Part shown: piece by piece, positions 33,416 through 41,771 of the stretch
Layout: every line of letters begins with the position of its first letter
How positions within the stretch are numbered: the first letter of the stretch is position 1
Assembly: GCF_017873605.1 (NCBI RefSeq)
Contig: NZ_JAGGKI010000006.1
Coordinates: 124,001 to 188,000, forward strand
Length of the DNA: 64,000 nucleotides
DNA from: Paenibacillus lactis
GTDB lineage: Bacteria; Bacillota; Bacilli; Paenibacillales; Paenibacillaceae
Direction of reading: 5' to 3'
Notes under the pieces: generated by a model
Seen by the model: the letters and a program-made list of their open reading frames with translations, nothing else
Told to the model about the DNA's origin: nothing
The model's database searches: none
Program-made: the position numbers and the translations under genes

Positions 33416-34294
33416 ATGGATAACATAATATTTGACCGAATCAAGGGCGGGCTGTACGGGGTGGCTGTGGGCGACGCGCTTGGCGGAACGACGGAGTTTA
33501 TGACTGAACGGGAGATCGAGGAGAAGCATGGTTATTTGACGGAGATCATTGGCGGTGGGGTATGGCACCTGGAGCCTGGGGAAGTGACCGATGATACGAT
33601 GATGACCCTGTGCGTGGCAGCAGGAATCCTCGAAAATCCTGTTGAACCAATGGAAGCAATCGGGCGTTTCTTTATGGAATGGTATCAATCGAGACCTAAA
33701 GACATAGGGAATATCATCCGACACGTGTTTCAAAAATACGAGGGCGATTGGCTCGAAGCCGCGTTTGTGGCGCACATGGATATGGGGCAAAGCGGCGGGA
33801 ACGGATCCCTCATGCGATGCCTGCCTGCGGCGTTAGCGTATAAGGACCCGGCAGATATTGATCGAATGACGGCTATGCAGTCACGCATGACGCATTATGA
33901 TCCAAGGTGTACTGAAGCCTGCATCATGTATAACCGAATGGCTCAGCGCCTTCTGCAGGGAGAACACTTAAGAACGGCGATCATGGCCGAAGTGGCGGGA
34001 AGCGAATACGAGGACATCATTGAAGAACGGCCGGATTGTCCGACAAGCGGGTATGTGGTACATACCTTCCGGTGGGTGCTCCACATCCTGCTCCAAACGT
34101 CGGATTATGCAGAAGTCGTGCAGAAGGCGGCAAATCTAGGCGGTGATTCCGATACGATCGGCGCGATCGCCGGTGGGTTGGCAGGCATCTACTACGGTTA
34201 TGCGGGCATTCCGGCCCGATATGCCGAGGCGATTTTGATTAAGGAGAAGCTTGATGAGATCAGCTCGCAGCTATATGCATTGAAAATTTCGTAG
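33416..34294 (+). CDS. ADP-ribosylglycohydrolase family protein
   Basis: The 292-residue protein matches the ARH/DraG fold: G-G-L-Y-G-V-A-V-G-D-A-L-G at the N-terminus, metal motif V-T-D-D-T-M-M near residue 58, and A-N-L-G-G-D-S-D-T-I-G-A-I-A-G-G near 240, which supplies the second set of Asp ligands. Such enzymes remove ADP-ribose from proteins, DNA or small molecules using two magnesium ions. No ADP-ribosyltransferase gene is adjacent, so its target is unknown. Confidence 0.92.
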   Translation: MDNIIFDRIKGGLYGVAVGDALGGTTEFMTEREIEEKHGYLTEIIGGGVWHLEPGEVTDDTMMTLCVAAGILENPVEPMEAIGRFFMEWYQSRPKDIGNIIRHVFQKYEGDWLEAAFVAHMDMGQSGGNGSLMRCLPAALAYKDPADIDRMTAMQSRMTHYDPRCTEACIMYNRMAQRLLQGEHLRTAIMAEVAGSEYEDIIEERPDCPTSGYVVHTFRWVLHILLQTSDYAEVVQKAANLGGDSDTIGAIAGGLAGIYYGYAGIPARYAEAILIKEKLDEISSQLYALKIS

Positions 34295-34299
34295 TGAGG

Positions 34300-34324
34300 A
34301 GTCGCGGAATCCGCGGCTTTTTTT
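34300..34324 (+). terminator. Rho-independent terminator after the ADP-ribosylglycohydrolase gene
   Basis: AGTCGCGG, AAT loop, CCGCGGCT (one G-U), then seven T. Confidence 0.9.
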
Positions 34325-34620
34325 GTTTCCCATGAAGCTCAAGTCCTTGTTTACCAAGAAGTACCCGTTAGATAAAGAGCAGCAGAGCGGTCTCGAGTAT
34401 TAGATATCAGCCACTCCGATGATTCCTTATGTTAACCTGCAAGCATGGTGTGTTAATCAATTAAGAAGGCGTTTCCTTAAATCCATTGATCCAAACAAGA
34501 AAGTAGTGTATTTTAATAGGAAGGGATCACCTTTATTACCAAATTCGAGCAGCTGTACACAAAACTTGAGCGTTAAGTCAAAAGTGATACTGTCCGTTAT
34601 CTTAGAAAGGGGGCAGTTGA
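34325..34620. other. Intergenic region before the DUF4181 gene
   Basis: About 300 bp with no convincing gene or repeat; it presumably holds the promoter of the next gene. Confidence 0.4.
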
Positions 34621-34983
34621 ATGTTTCAGATTAGTATCATTTTGTATGCAATCGTAGTCGTTATCGGTTACTTATGGATGAGAAAAAAAATGAAAGTCAC
34701 CTACAATTCAAATGGGCCGCTGTATAAGCATATCAACCGATTTCATCTCATGGGGGAGCTCATCATTGTTGCGGTTTCTTTAATCGCCCTCTTCTACACG
34801 AGGCTTGTTCTGGAATGGAGATGGGAGGCTTATCAGGACTTTATTCTTGTGCTAGTCTTTCTGCATGCATTCCGATCCGTTGTTGAAAGACGCTTCAATA
34901 AGGAATCCAAACAGCACCTCCTAAGCGCCTACACAAGTGTCAGCAGCTTGCTGCTCTTCCTTGGTGTTGAGCTGTTCGTTTGA
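34621..34983 (+). CDS. DUF4181-like membrane protein
   Basis: The 120-residue protein has four hydrophobic segments and the central pattern R-K-K-M-K-V-T-Y-N-S-N-G-P-L-Y-K-H-I-N-R-F-H and A-F-R-S-V-V-E-R-R-F-N-K-E-S-K-Q, which I recognise as DUF4181-type. AAAGGGGG precedes the ATG by about 8 bases. It is a single gene with a strong downstream hairpin. Function unknown. Confidence 0.8.
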   Translation: MFQISIILYAIVVVIGYLWMRKKMKVTYNSNGPLYKHINRFHLMGELIIVAVSLIALFYTRLVLEWRWEAYQDFILVLVFLHAFRSVVERRFNKESKQHLLSAYTSVSSLLLFLGVELFV

Positions 34984-35024
34984 TATTGCAAGCAGGATCC
35001 ACCGTATTTTCTAAAAAGGGTCGT

Positions 35025-35060
35025 AAGGACATTCGTTTGAAGGAACGAATGTCCTTTTTT
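35025..35060. terminator. Rho-independent terminator between converging genes
   Basis: Perfect 13-bp stem AAGGACATTCGTT / AACGAATGTCCTT with a 6-base loop and a T run on the + side. Confidence 0.9.
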
Positions 35061-35069
35061 CCTATATCA

Positions 35070-36101
35070 TCATAAATGCGTGAGGTTCAGCAATGGGGGA
35101 GCAGACGGTGCCGATTGTGAGAATGGATCATCTTCCCCGAGCTCCAGCACCGCTACGATCCGCTCCAGTGGACGGATGCCGAATAGCTTGCAATGATCCT
35201 GGTTATATATCCATTCCGGGACCGTTCGGCGTGCGTACCACGGTTTGGATTTGGCCAGCAATTGAAAGTTCTGGATCAAACAGCATACCGCTGCATAATC
35301 CTCCTCCTGCTTATGGGAATCTGCTTCTTCCTTGGCTACGACTAGGAGGAGGGCAGGCGAAGGATTCCCTTGCAAGACAGGCAGCTTTCCGGCTGCTCCG
35401 CTGCCCGTTACATAGATAAAACGCCACGGTTCCCTTAATCCGTCATTAGGCGCCCAGACGGCGTCATTCAGAACCTCCAGAATGCTTTGCTCTGAAATCC
35501 GGGCGTTATTCGATTGCACTTCACTCGGCTGTCCGTCTCCGACGATCAAGGTCCATTTTTGTTCCGCCGGCGTTCTTCTTCGGGCTCTCGGCACTTTATC
35601 GAAATATCCCACGTGTAAAATTCCAGCAAAACGTTCCCCCTCTTGCAAACCGATTTCCGCAAGAAACGATTCGCTTTGAAGCATCGGATCCGTGTCCCAC
35701 AGCGCGCCCAACCCGCGCTCCCAACCAAGCAGGAGAAAATTTTCCATGATACTGCACACGGCAGCGTAATTTTCATCGCGCTGTCGCTGATCGGAGGCGG
35801 ATTCCGCGATGAAGATCAGGTGCGAGGGAATATCCGTTATCTGTTTTATGAAATAATTGATCATTTTAGCAGGGATAAGCTTGCCGAATTTGCTTTCCTT
35901 CATTTTGGCGATCATGCTCTCAACCAGCCTTTGACGCGACTCTGCCGTGCCGGCGTATAGGCAACGCCAGCGCGGTGTACCTTCGGTCTCGTACAGTTTG
36001 GCTGCATCAGTCAGCAAGGATACGATTATATCAGGGTCAACCGGGGTTGGGTTGAATCTCCGGATGGTTCTGCGTTCTCTTATCGTTTGGGAATAATTCA
36101 A
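35070..36101 (-). CDS. Tandem nitroreductase-fold protein
   Basis: The 343-residue protein contains two nitroreductase-like units. Residues 1-190 are a full unit: R-E-R-R-T-I-R-R-F-N-P-T-P-V-D, F-I-A-E-S-A, N-Y-A-A-V-C-S-I-M-E-N-F-L-L and I-L-H-V-G-Y. Residues about 200-330 repeat the core (I-L-E-V-L-N-D-A-V-W-A-P-N-D-G-L-R-E-P-W-R-F, D-Y-A-A-V-C-C-L-I-Q-N-F, V-A-V-L-E-L-G) but lack the N-terminal R-R-S arm and are shorter. Start TTG 36101 has GAGGAGG 7 bases upstream. FMN-dependent reduction is expected from the first unit. The gene lies downstream of a MarR gene and behind a perfect palindrome. Confidence 0.85.
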   Translation of the reverse strand: MNYSQTIRERRTIRRFNPTPVDPDIIVSLLTDAAKLYETEGTPRWRCLYAGTAESRQRLVESMIAKMKESKFGKLIPAKMINYFIKQITDIPSHLIFIAESASDQRQRDENYAAVCSIMENFLLLGWERGLGALWDTDPMLQSESFLAEIGLQEGERFAGILHVGYFDKVPRARRRTPAEQKWTLIVGDGQPSEVQSNNARISEQSILEVLNDAVWAPNDGLREPWRFIYVTGSGAAGKLPVLQGNPSPALLLVVAKEEADSHKQEEDYAAVCCLIQNFQLLAKSKPWYARRTVPEWIYNQDHCKLFGIRPLERIVAVLELGEDDPFSQSAPSAPPLLNLTHL

Positions 36102-36121
36102 TGTAATTCCTCCTCGGAAAA

Positions 36122-36139
36122 TTGTTTACTAGTAAACAA
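36122..36139. promoter_or_regulatory. MarR-type palindrome before the nitroreductase gene
   Basis: TTGTTTACTAGTAAACAA is a perfect 18-bp palindrome, 20 bp upstream of the nitroreductase start codon. Its left half recurs before the MarR gene. Confidence 0.75.
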
Positions 36140-36158
36140 AAATATTAAAAAAATTTGT

Positions 36159-36653
36159 TTATCTCTCGTCTATGTACCGGGCCATTCCCTGAAAGAACTT
36201 CAAAATCGTATGCAGCTCATCGTCGGAGTAATGGTCCAAAAAACGCATAAATCGCTGCTCTTCCGCTTCGTGCATAGACCGATGCATTTCAAACAGCTGT
36301 TTCCCTTGGGGGGTAAGACGAAAGTACACCTCTTTGCGATTATCATTGAGCTGGGTCCGATGAATAAGCTCAAGCTCAAGCAGCTTTTTGCTAATCTTGG
36401 TAATGCTGGCCTTTGACAATTTTAATTTCTCGGCAATCGCGGAATGATTGATCGGTTCATGATCGCCGATACAATCCAGAACATGAATGGTCGATAAGTT
36501 TCCAGGCACGTCTTTCAGCTGCTGAAGCTGTACCATCTTTTTGATTTCTTTAAGCTCCAGCTCCATTCTCTGTTCATGCAAATGGGAAAAATGAAGCAGC
36601 TGTTCATAAATTAACGTCTTGATACGGTCAGGATAATCCATGCTTCGGTCCAC
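36159..36653 (-). CDS. MarR family transcriptional regulator
   Basis: The 164-residue protein has the MarR winged-helix region I-N-H-S-A-I-A-E-K-L-K-L-S-K-A-S-I-T-K-I-S-K-K-L-L-E-L-E-L-I, then the wing N-D-N-R-K-E-V-Y-F-R-L-T-P-Q-G. Helices at both ends should form the dimer. The start is GTG 36653 or ATG 36641; GGAG lies 3 bases from the first and 13 from the second, so neither is ideal. A TTGTTTACT element lies at its own upstream region, and the full palindrome lies before the adjacent nitroreductase gene, suggesting autorepression and control of the enzyme. Confidence 0.88.
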   Translation of the reverse strand: MDRSMDYPDRIKTLIYEQLLHFSHLHEQRMELELKEIKKMVQLQQLKDVPGNLSTIHVLDCIGDHEPINHSAIAEKLKLSKASITKISKKLLELELIHRTQLNDNRKEVYFRLTPQGKQLFEMHRSMHEAEEQRFMRFLDHYSDDELHTILKFFQGMARYIDER

Positions 36654-36661
36654 ACTCCATT

Positions 36662-36680
36662 TTGTTTACTTGGAAACTAA
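36662..36680. promoter_or_regulatory. MarR-type element before the marR-like gene
   Basis: TTGTTTACTTGGAAACTAA shares the half-site TTGTTTACT with the palindrome at 36122-36139 and has an imperfect second half. It is 9 bp upstream of the longest start. Confidence 0.6.
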
Positions 36681-36885
36681 AATATCATAGTTCACATGAT
36701 TCGGCAAGTGCGTGCTGCTGCTTGGTAAATCATGAAATATGCTGCATAAGATCGGTTTTATCTAACAAAAATAAAAGACAGCCTGCCTAAAAATCCAAAC
36801 GTTTAGAGGAGCAGATGATGTATTTTTCTGTTCGTGATCGTCAGTTGTCGAACGCAACGTTAGGCCGTATCGTAGTCCGTCATAA

Positions 36886-36925
36886 CACCAAACAACCGCC
36901 GTCACTGCACGGCGGTTGTTTGGTG
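36886..36925. other. Isolated perfect 16-bp hairpin
   Basis: CACCAAACAACCGCCG (36886-36901) and CGGCGGTTGTTTGGTG (36910-36925) with an 8-base loop. No T run and no gene closer than about 230 bp. Confidence 0.7.
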
Positions 36926-37221
36926 CTGTGTCTTACATAGTCAATCGACGGTAATCAACGTAACCGTATCAAGCTGACTTGCGCTGCTAACCATGCACAA
37001 GGATGACAAATGTTATTTTATATCTGGTCAGGTGATGATCCAACGGGAACATAATTGACGCACGACATTACTGATCATCTTGGCAAAATTTGATCCCATT
37101 TTCGCAAAAGGATCAGATTTTGATCATGAAGATCAGTTATGGCGATTTACGAGCTGGTCCCCATTGACTTAACATATAATGCGAAATCTGAACAAAACAG
37201 ACACCTAAAAGCGAAGACAAA

Positions 37222-37235
37222 TGAAAGCGCTTTAG
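37222..37235. promoter_or_regulatory. Catabolite-responsive (cre-like) site
   Basis: TGAAAGCGCTTTAG matches the cre consensus TGWAANCGNTNWCA except at the last two bases, 65 bp upstream of the sensor-regulator gene. Confidence 0.5.
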
Positions 37236-37299
37236 TTATCTTAATACATACATAAGTGTTTTTTTCTTATGCAATCAATTTAGGGTATGGAGGGGTCCA

Positions 37300-39570
37300 A
37301 TGAAGCGAATTCCAATGATGATGCAATTGGCATTTATCCTATTCTGCATCATGGCCGTACCGATGGCCATCTTAACCTGGTACAGCAGCTCCCAGATCCT
37401 GCAAAATTCGGAGCATGCCTTCGCCGAAACCTCGCTTGCAGAACTAAATGCCAATCGCGAGCTGAATGAGAATGCTCTGAGCAATCTATCCCAGAATACG
37501 GTACGCCTTGGCGGCACCGACATCTTCGATCGAATCCGTCCGTTCAAGTCTCTAGCTGAACTCAAAACGAATTACATGAATGTAAGCAAGGCAATGGCGG
37601 TACTCAAGGAATTGTTGAATCTGAATCAGAGCGTCGACGGGGTATATTCGTCTTTCTTTTATCTTGACGATGCGAATTACGTAATATCGACGGACAAAGG
37701 CATTACAAGCTTGGACAAATACGAGCCGATCGACTGGCTGAACGAAGCGCTTATGGAGCAAAAAGGAATCCGCGGCGTATGGTATCCGCGCAAGCTTGAT
37801 TCGGGCGTGAATGTCTTATCGTTCGCATTGCCTTTAAATCGGCTTTCAACCGCTACTCGCGGAACGATTGTTGTCAATTTGAAGGAGAGTCAAATCCAGC
37901 AGTACCTGCAATCAACGAAATCGGGGAAACAAGGTTATTTTCTCATGAAGTCAAGCGGGACAATCATCTCCCATCATGACAAGAATTTGCTGCTCAAGAA
38001 CGCGTATGAGGAACCATTCATCCACGATATCGCCCAGGAGGCATTGCCTGAAGGGTATATGTTCCGTGAGCTTAACGGCGAGCGATTACTGTATGCGTGG
38101 TCCCGTACGAAAGAATTCGGTTGGACAAACGTAAGCATCTACTCAGTCGATGATTTGATGAACAAGCCCCACAATTTGCAGCGAAGCATCATATTCCTTA
38201 CGATCGTCATTATTTTCGCGGGATCCATCCTGACCGTTTTCATTGCCACTTGGTTGTCCAAGCCGGTCAGGGAACTGGTTCGTACCGTTCGCGGTCGCGT
38301 CAATCCGGGGGTCCGCAATAAGAATGAGTTCGTCTTTCTGGAGGCTGCATTCAGGCGGATGCAGGAAGAGGAGGAAGGGTTGTATCAGCTGCTGAGTATC
38401 CGCGAGCAGGATGCCCAAAGCCACGCCATCCATCGTTTGCTGCGGGGGGAAGTAACGTCTCAGGCGGAAGAAATTTTCCCGGACTTGCACTTTCTTGTAG
38501 CCGTCGTTTCCATCGACGGTTACCGGAATTATATAAGCCGGAACAATCCCGAAACGCGCAGCTACCATCGCTACTTGCTCATCTCGAAATGTGCTCACTT
38601 GTTCCACAAAGGCGTTCAAGCGCGCTGCGTCTATCACGGCGACGGGCACTTCGCCATCCTGATCAACTATGGACAGGACGAAGATGACAACCATAGAATC
38701 GGCATTCATGCCGCTTTAGAAAAGATGAAGGACGATACAGCTGAATTGCTGGAGCATTCAGTCACAATTGGTGTGAGCCGTCCGGCAGATTCAATCCGGC
38801 TGGTCTCGGATCGGCTGGCGGAGGCGCTGGAAGCGATCAAGCAGCGGATGATCGCCGGCAGCGGCGGAATCACATATTGGAAGGAGGAGGAAGGTCGGGA
38901 CAAAAAATATATCTATCCGTCTAACAGCGAAAGACGAATTCTAAACTTCCTTGACCAAGGCAATCTGGACAGCATCATTGAAGAGCTGAGAATCATACGC
39001 GTCGAAATCCGTTCTGCCGATTACGTGTCCTACGATAATATCCTATTCATCTATCATCAATTGGTTGGCGTGACCATTAAGCACCTTAGAGAGAATAACG
39101 TCAGCACCGCGCGGATTTTCTCCAGGAGGGGGAATATTTATGCTGCATTGGCTTCATTCGATACACTCGATGAGCTTGAAGAATATCTGATTGGATTTTA
39201 CAGCGAAATTGTTCACTACCTTACGCGCTCACCGGGCGGGACCCACAAATATGCCGAGCGAATCATCCATTATTTGAATGAGCACTATCGTGAGGAAGTG
39301 GTGTTTGAAGAGATGGCTAAGGAAATCGGTATCAGCTACTCTTACATGCGAAAGATCGTCTACGAACAAACGGGCAAAAGCCTGTCCGACTATCTCAACC
39401 TGCTGCGGATCGAGAAGGCCAAAGAGCTGCTTCTTGACAGTAACCTGTCGATTGCCCAAATTGCGTCCGAGGTAGGTTACATGAATGTACGAAGCTTCAA
39501 TCGCCTGTTCCGAAAATTCGAAGGGATGCCGCCGAGCAGCTACAAGCTGCACAGATCCAAAACCTCGTGA
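37300..39570 (+). CDS. Membrane-bound sensor/AraC-type regulator of a sugar locus
   Basis: The 756-residue protein has a membrane segment near residues 9-29, an extracellular sensor domain of about 260 residues (Cache-like), a second membrane segment near 293-315 and a cytoplasmic linker. A C-terminal AraC DNA-binding domain (about 655-756) reads V-F-E-E-M-A-K-E-I-G-I-S-Y-S-Y-M-R-K-I-V-Y-E, then I-A-Q-I-A-S-E-V-G-Y-M-N-V-R-S-F-N-R-L-F-R-K. This one-piece design, like YtdP/YesS, is frequent in Paenibacillus next to LplB-type importers. It should sense an extracellular sugar and activate the downstream genes. GGAGGGG precedes ATG 37300. Confidence 0.9.
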   Translation: MKRIPMMMQLAFILFCIMAVPMAILTWYSSSQILQNSEHAFAETSLAELNANRELNENALSNLSQNTVRLGGTDIFDRIRPFKSLAELKTNYMNVSKAMAVLKELLNLNQSVDGVYSSFFYLDDANYVISTDKGITSLDKYEPIDWLNEALMEQKGIRGVWYPRKLDSGVNVLSFALPLNRLSTATRGTIVVNLKESQIQQYLQSTKSGKQGYFLMKSSGTIISHHDKNLLLKNAYEEPFIHDIAQEALPEGYMFRELNGERLLYAWSRTKEFGWTNVSIYSVDDLMNKPHNLQRSIIFLTIVIIFAGSILTVFIATWLSKPVRELVRTVRGRVNPGVRNKNEFVFLEAAFRRMQEEEEGLYQLLSIREQDAQSHAIHRLLRGEVTSQAEEIFPDLHFLVAVVSIDGYRNYISRNNPETRSYHRYLLISKCAHLFHKGVQARCVYHGDGHFAILINYGQDEDDNHRIGIHAALEKMKDDTAELLEHSVTIGVSRPADSIRLVSDRLAEALEAIKQRMIAGSGGITYWKEEEGRDKKYIYPSNSERRILNFLDQGNLDSIIEELRIIRVEIRSADYVSYDNILFIYHQLVGVTIKHLRENNVSTARIFSRRGNIYAALASFDTLDELEEYLIGFYSEIVHYLTRSPGGTHKYAERIIHYLNEHYREEVVFEEMAKEIGISYSYMRKIVYEQTGKSLSDYLNLLRIEKAKELLLDSNLSIAQIASEVGYMNVRSFNRLFRKFEGMPPSSYKLHRSKTS

Positions 39571-39840
39571 CCTGCAGAAACGGTCCTTAAGCTTGGTCCA
39601 CAGGCTAACTGATGTAGCTGCCGGAACGGACAACACACCCTATTTGATTCAAGCAGCCATAAATGATTCTTAGTTTCTCAGGAATTGCGGATCAGATGGA
39701 ATTTGAATCAAAAGTGGCTGCAGTGTATCAATATTCGGCGTTTACCTTTGAATGATCGGGACGATATGATATGTCCAACCTCGAGGTCATCCATTAAGGG
39801 GAATGCACGGAGGAGATCAAGCCATGGAGGAGGTGAAATT

Positions 39841-40806
39841 TTGAAAGTCCCAGACACTGCATCAGGATTTGAAACCGCTTCAAATCCCTTCCTAGAAAAG
39901 AAACAGGGAATCCTTTATTATCTTCGTCGGAATTGGCAGCTCTATTTTCTGCTTCTCATCCCGTTAGCGTTTGTCTTGGTCTTTAAGTACGCGCCGATGA
40001 GCGGTCTTATCCTTGCGTTTAAGGATTATAAGATTGCCCACGGATTTTGGGGCAGTGAATGGGTCGGGCTGGAAGTGTTCAAGGACATTTTCGCCAAATC
40101 CGATTTCGGTCGCGCCATTCGCAACACGCTGTTGCTGAACGTGTCGGATCTGATATTTAGTTTTACCATGCCAATCATCCTGGCATTATTGCTCAACGAG
40201 GTAAAGAACGCTTTATTCAAGCGCGTGAATCAGACGCTGCTCTATTTACCGCACTTTCTGTCCTGGGTCATTATCGGGGCAATCGCCTATCAATTGCTGG
40301 GCGAAGGAACCGGCATGATCAATAATCTGATCGCCAATTTGGGGGGGACACGAATTCCGTTCCTTCAAGATAACGTCAATTGGCTAATCAGCTATATCTT
40401 CATTGGCGTATGGCAGAGCATGGGCTGGGGAACCATCATCTACCTGGCTGCGATAAGCGGCATTAATCCCGAGCTATATGAAGCGGCGGTCGTGGATGGT
40501 GCGGGCCGATGGCGGAAAATGTGGAACATCACGCTGCCCTCGATCCGGGTGACGATCGTGACCTTGCTTATTTTGAACCTGGGCCATGTGATGGCTGGTT
40601 CCTTCGAGCGGGTCTTTGCCTTATCGAATAAAGCAACCACGGAGTTCACCACGACCATACCCGTTCTCGTATACCGCTGGGGGATCGAGGGTGGCAACTT
40701 CAGCCGAGCAACCGCCCTCGGATTGTTTCAGGCAGTCGTAGGGCTCGTCCTCATTTTGTTGGCGGATCGGGTTGCCAAGAAATTAGGCGAAGACGGCGTG
40801 ATATAG
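39841..40806 (+). CDS. Sugar ABC transporter permease, LplB type (second locus)
   Basis: The 321-residue protein has six predicted membrane segments, L-L-L-I-P-L-A-F-V-L-V-F-K-Y-A-P-M-S-G-L near the N-terminus and the coupling loop E-A-A-V-V-D-G-A-G-R-W-R-K-M-W-N-I-T-L-P. The start is TTG 39841, with AGGAGG 7 bases upstream; the frame from 39685 has no ribosome site. It opens the transport part of the locus, followed after 14 bp by the second permease. No ATPase is encoded here. Confidence 0.9.
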   Translation: MKVPDTASGFETASNPFLEKKQGILYYLRRNWQLYFLLLIPLAFVLVFKYAPMSGLILAFKDYKIAHGFWGSEWVGLEVFKDIFAKSDFGRAIRNTLLLNVSDLIFSFTMPIILALLLNEVKNALFKRVNQTLLYLPHFLSWVIIGAIAYQLLGEGTGMINNLIANLGGTRIPFLQDNVNWLISYIFIGVWQSMGWGTIIYLAAISGINPELYEAAVVDGAGRWRKMWNITLPSIRVTIVTLLILNLGHVMAGSFERVFALSNKATTEFTTTIPVLVYRWGIEGGNFSRATALGLFQAVVGLVLILLADRVAKKLGEDGVI

Positions 40807-40820
40807 AAAGGAGGGAAGCG

Positions 40821-41720
40821 ATGAAAACAACCGCCAGCAGCCATGCCGTGCGCCGCATCAGGAAACTGGACCTATGGGATATTCTGATCCGTCTCTTTCT
40901 CATTGCAGCCTCACTGGCTTGCTTGCTGCCATTCGTTCATGTCGTCGCCAAATCTTTAAGCGAGGACGCTTACGTTATTGCTAACAAGGTGTTTCTCTGG
41001 CCGGCGGGCTTCACGCTGGATGCTTACGGCAAAGTGTTTGCCGATCAGAGCATCCTGAGGTCGCTTTACATATCCGTGATCATTACGGTGCTGTTCACCG
41101 TGATCGGCATGATCGTCACCATTTGCGCAGCCTACCCGCTATCCCGAAAACAGCTGAAGGGCCGTTCGTTCTTCACCTTCATCTTCATGTTTACGATGTT
41201 CTTTGGAGGCGGCATCATTCCTGAATATATGCTGATCAACAGCTTGGGGATGCTTGATTCGATCTGGTCTCTCATATTGCCGCTCTCCTTTAGCGCGTTC
41301 AACCTGCTGATCTTAAGAACTTCGATTTCCAGCAATATTCCGGCGAGCTTGGAAGAATCGGCCCGGATGGATGGGGCGGGGCATTTCCGGATTCTGTTCA
41401 GCATCGTGCTGCCGCTCTCCAAGCCGATTCTGGCGACATTGTCCCTATTCTACGCGGTCGGACGCTGGAACGCTTATCAGGACGCGCTGTTCTATATTAA
41501 GCATAATGTCGATCTGCGGCCGCTGCAGCTGAAACTATATTACCTGGTGGTTCAGGCCAGCGAGAGCTTTCAGCTAGAGATGACGCAGGTCTCGCTCAGC
41601 AATCCTGAAGTGCTCAAGGCAGCGTGTGTCGTTTTCGCGACTTTGCCGATCATTTGTGTCTATCCGTTCATTCAAAAGTATTTTGTAAAGGGAGTCATGC
41701 TTGGTGCTATTAAGGAATAA
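40821..41720 (+). CDS. Sugar ABC transporter permease, YtcP/LplC type (second locus)
   Basis: The 299-residue protein has six membrane segments, the coupling loop E-E-S-A-R-M-D-G-A-G-H-F-R-I-L-F and I-V-L-P-L-S-K-P, and the C-terminus F-V-K-G-V-M-L-G-A-I-K-E. AAAGGAGGG precedes the ATG. It is paralogous to the permease at 7089-7985 and should pair with the preceding permease. Confidence 0.92.
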   Translation: MKTTASSHAVRRIRKLDLWDILIRLFLIAASLACLLPFVHVVAKSLSEDAYVIANKVFLWPAGFTLDAYGKVFADQSILRSLYISVIITVLFTVIGMIVTICAAYPLSRKQLKGRSFFTFIFMFTMFFGGGIIPEYMLINSLGMLDSIWSLILPLSFSAFNLLILRTSISSNIPASLEESARMDGAGHFRILFSIVLPLSKPILATLSLFYAVGRWNAYQDALFYIKHNVDLRPLQLKLYYLVVQASESFQLEMTQVSLSNPEVLKAACVVFATLPIICVYPFIQKYFVKGVMLGAIKE

Positions 41721-41771
41721 CGTCTGCGATTCCGTTGCTTCGATAATTTGAAGGTGAAAAGGGGATATACG

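Larger units (their letters stand above)
36681..37299. other. Long intergenic region with a strong hairpin and a cre-like site
   Basis: No secure gene in about 620 bp. A 40-codon frame from ATG 36818 has AGAGGAG upstream but ends inside the hairpin at 36886-36925, so I do not call it. A TATAAT at 37175-37180 has no matching -35 box, consistent with an activator-dependent promoter. Confidence 0.5.

Noticed and set aside
36818..36940. 40-codon frame with AGAGGAG upstream
   Set aside because: Ends within a perfect hairpin and has no recognisable features; kept only as part of a finding.
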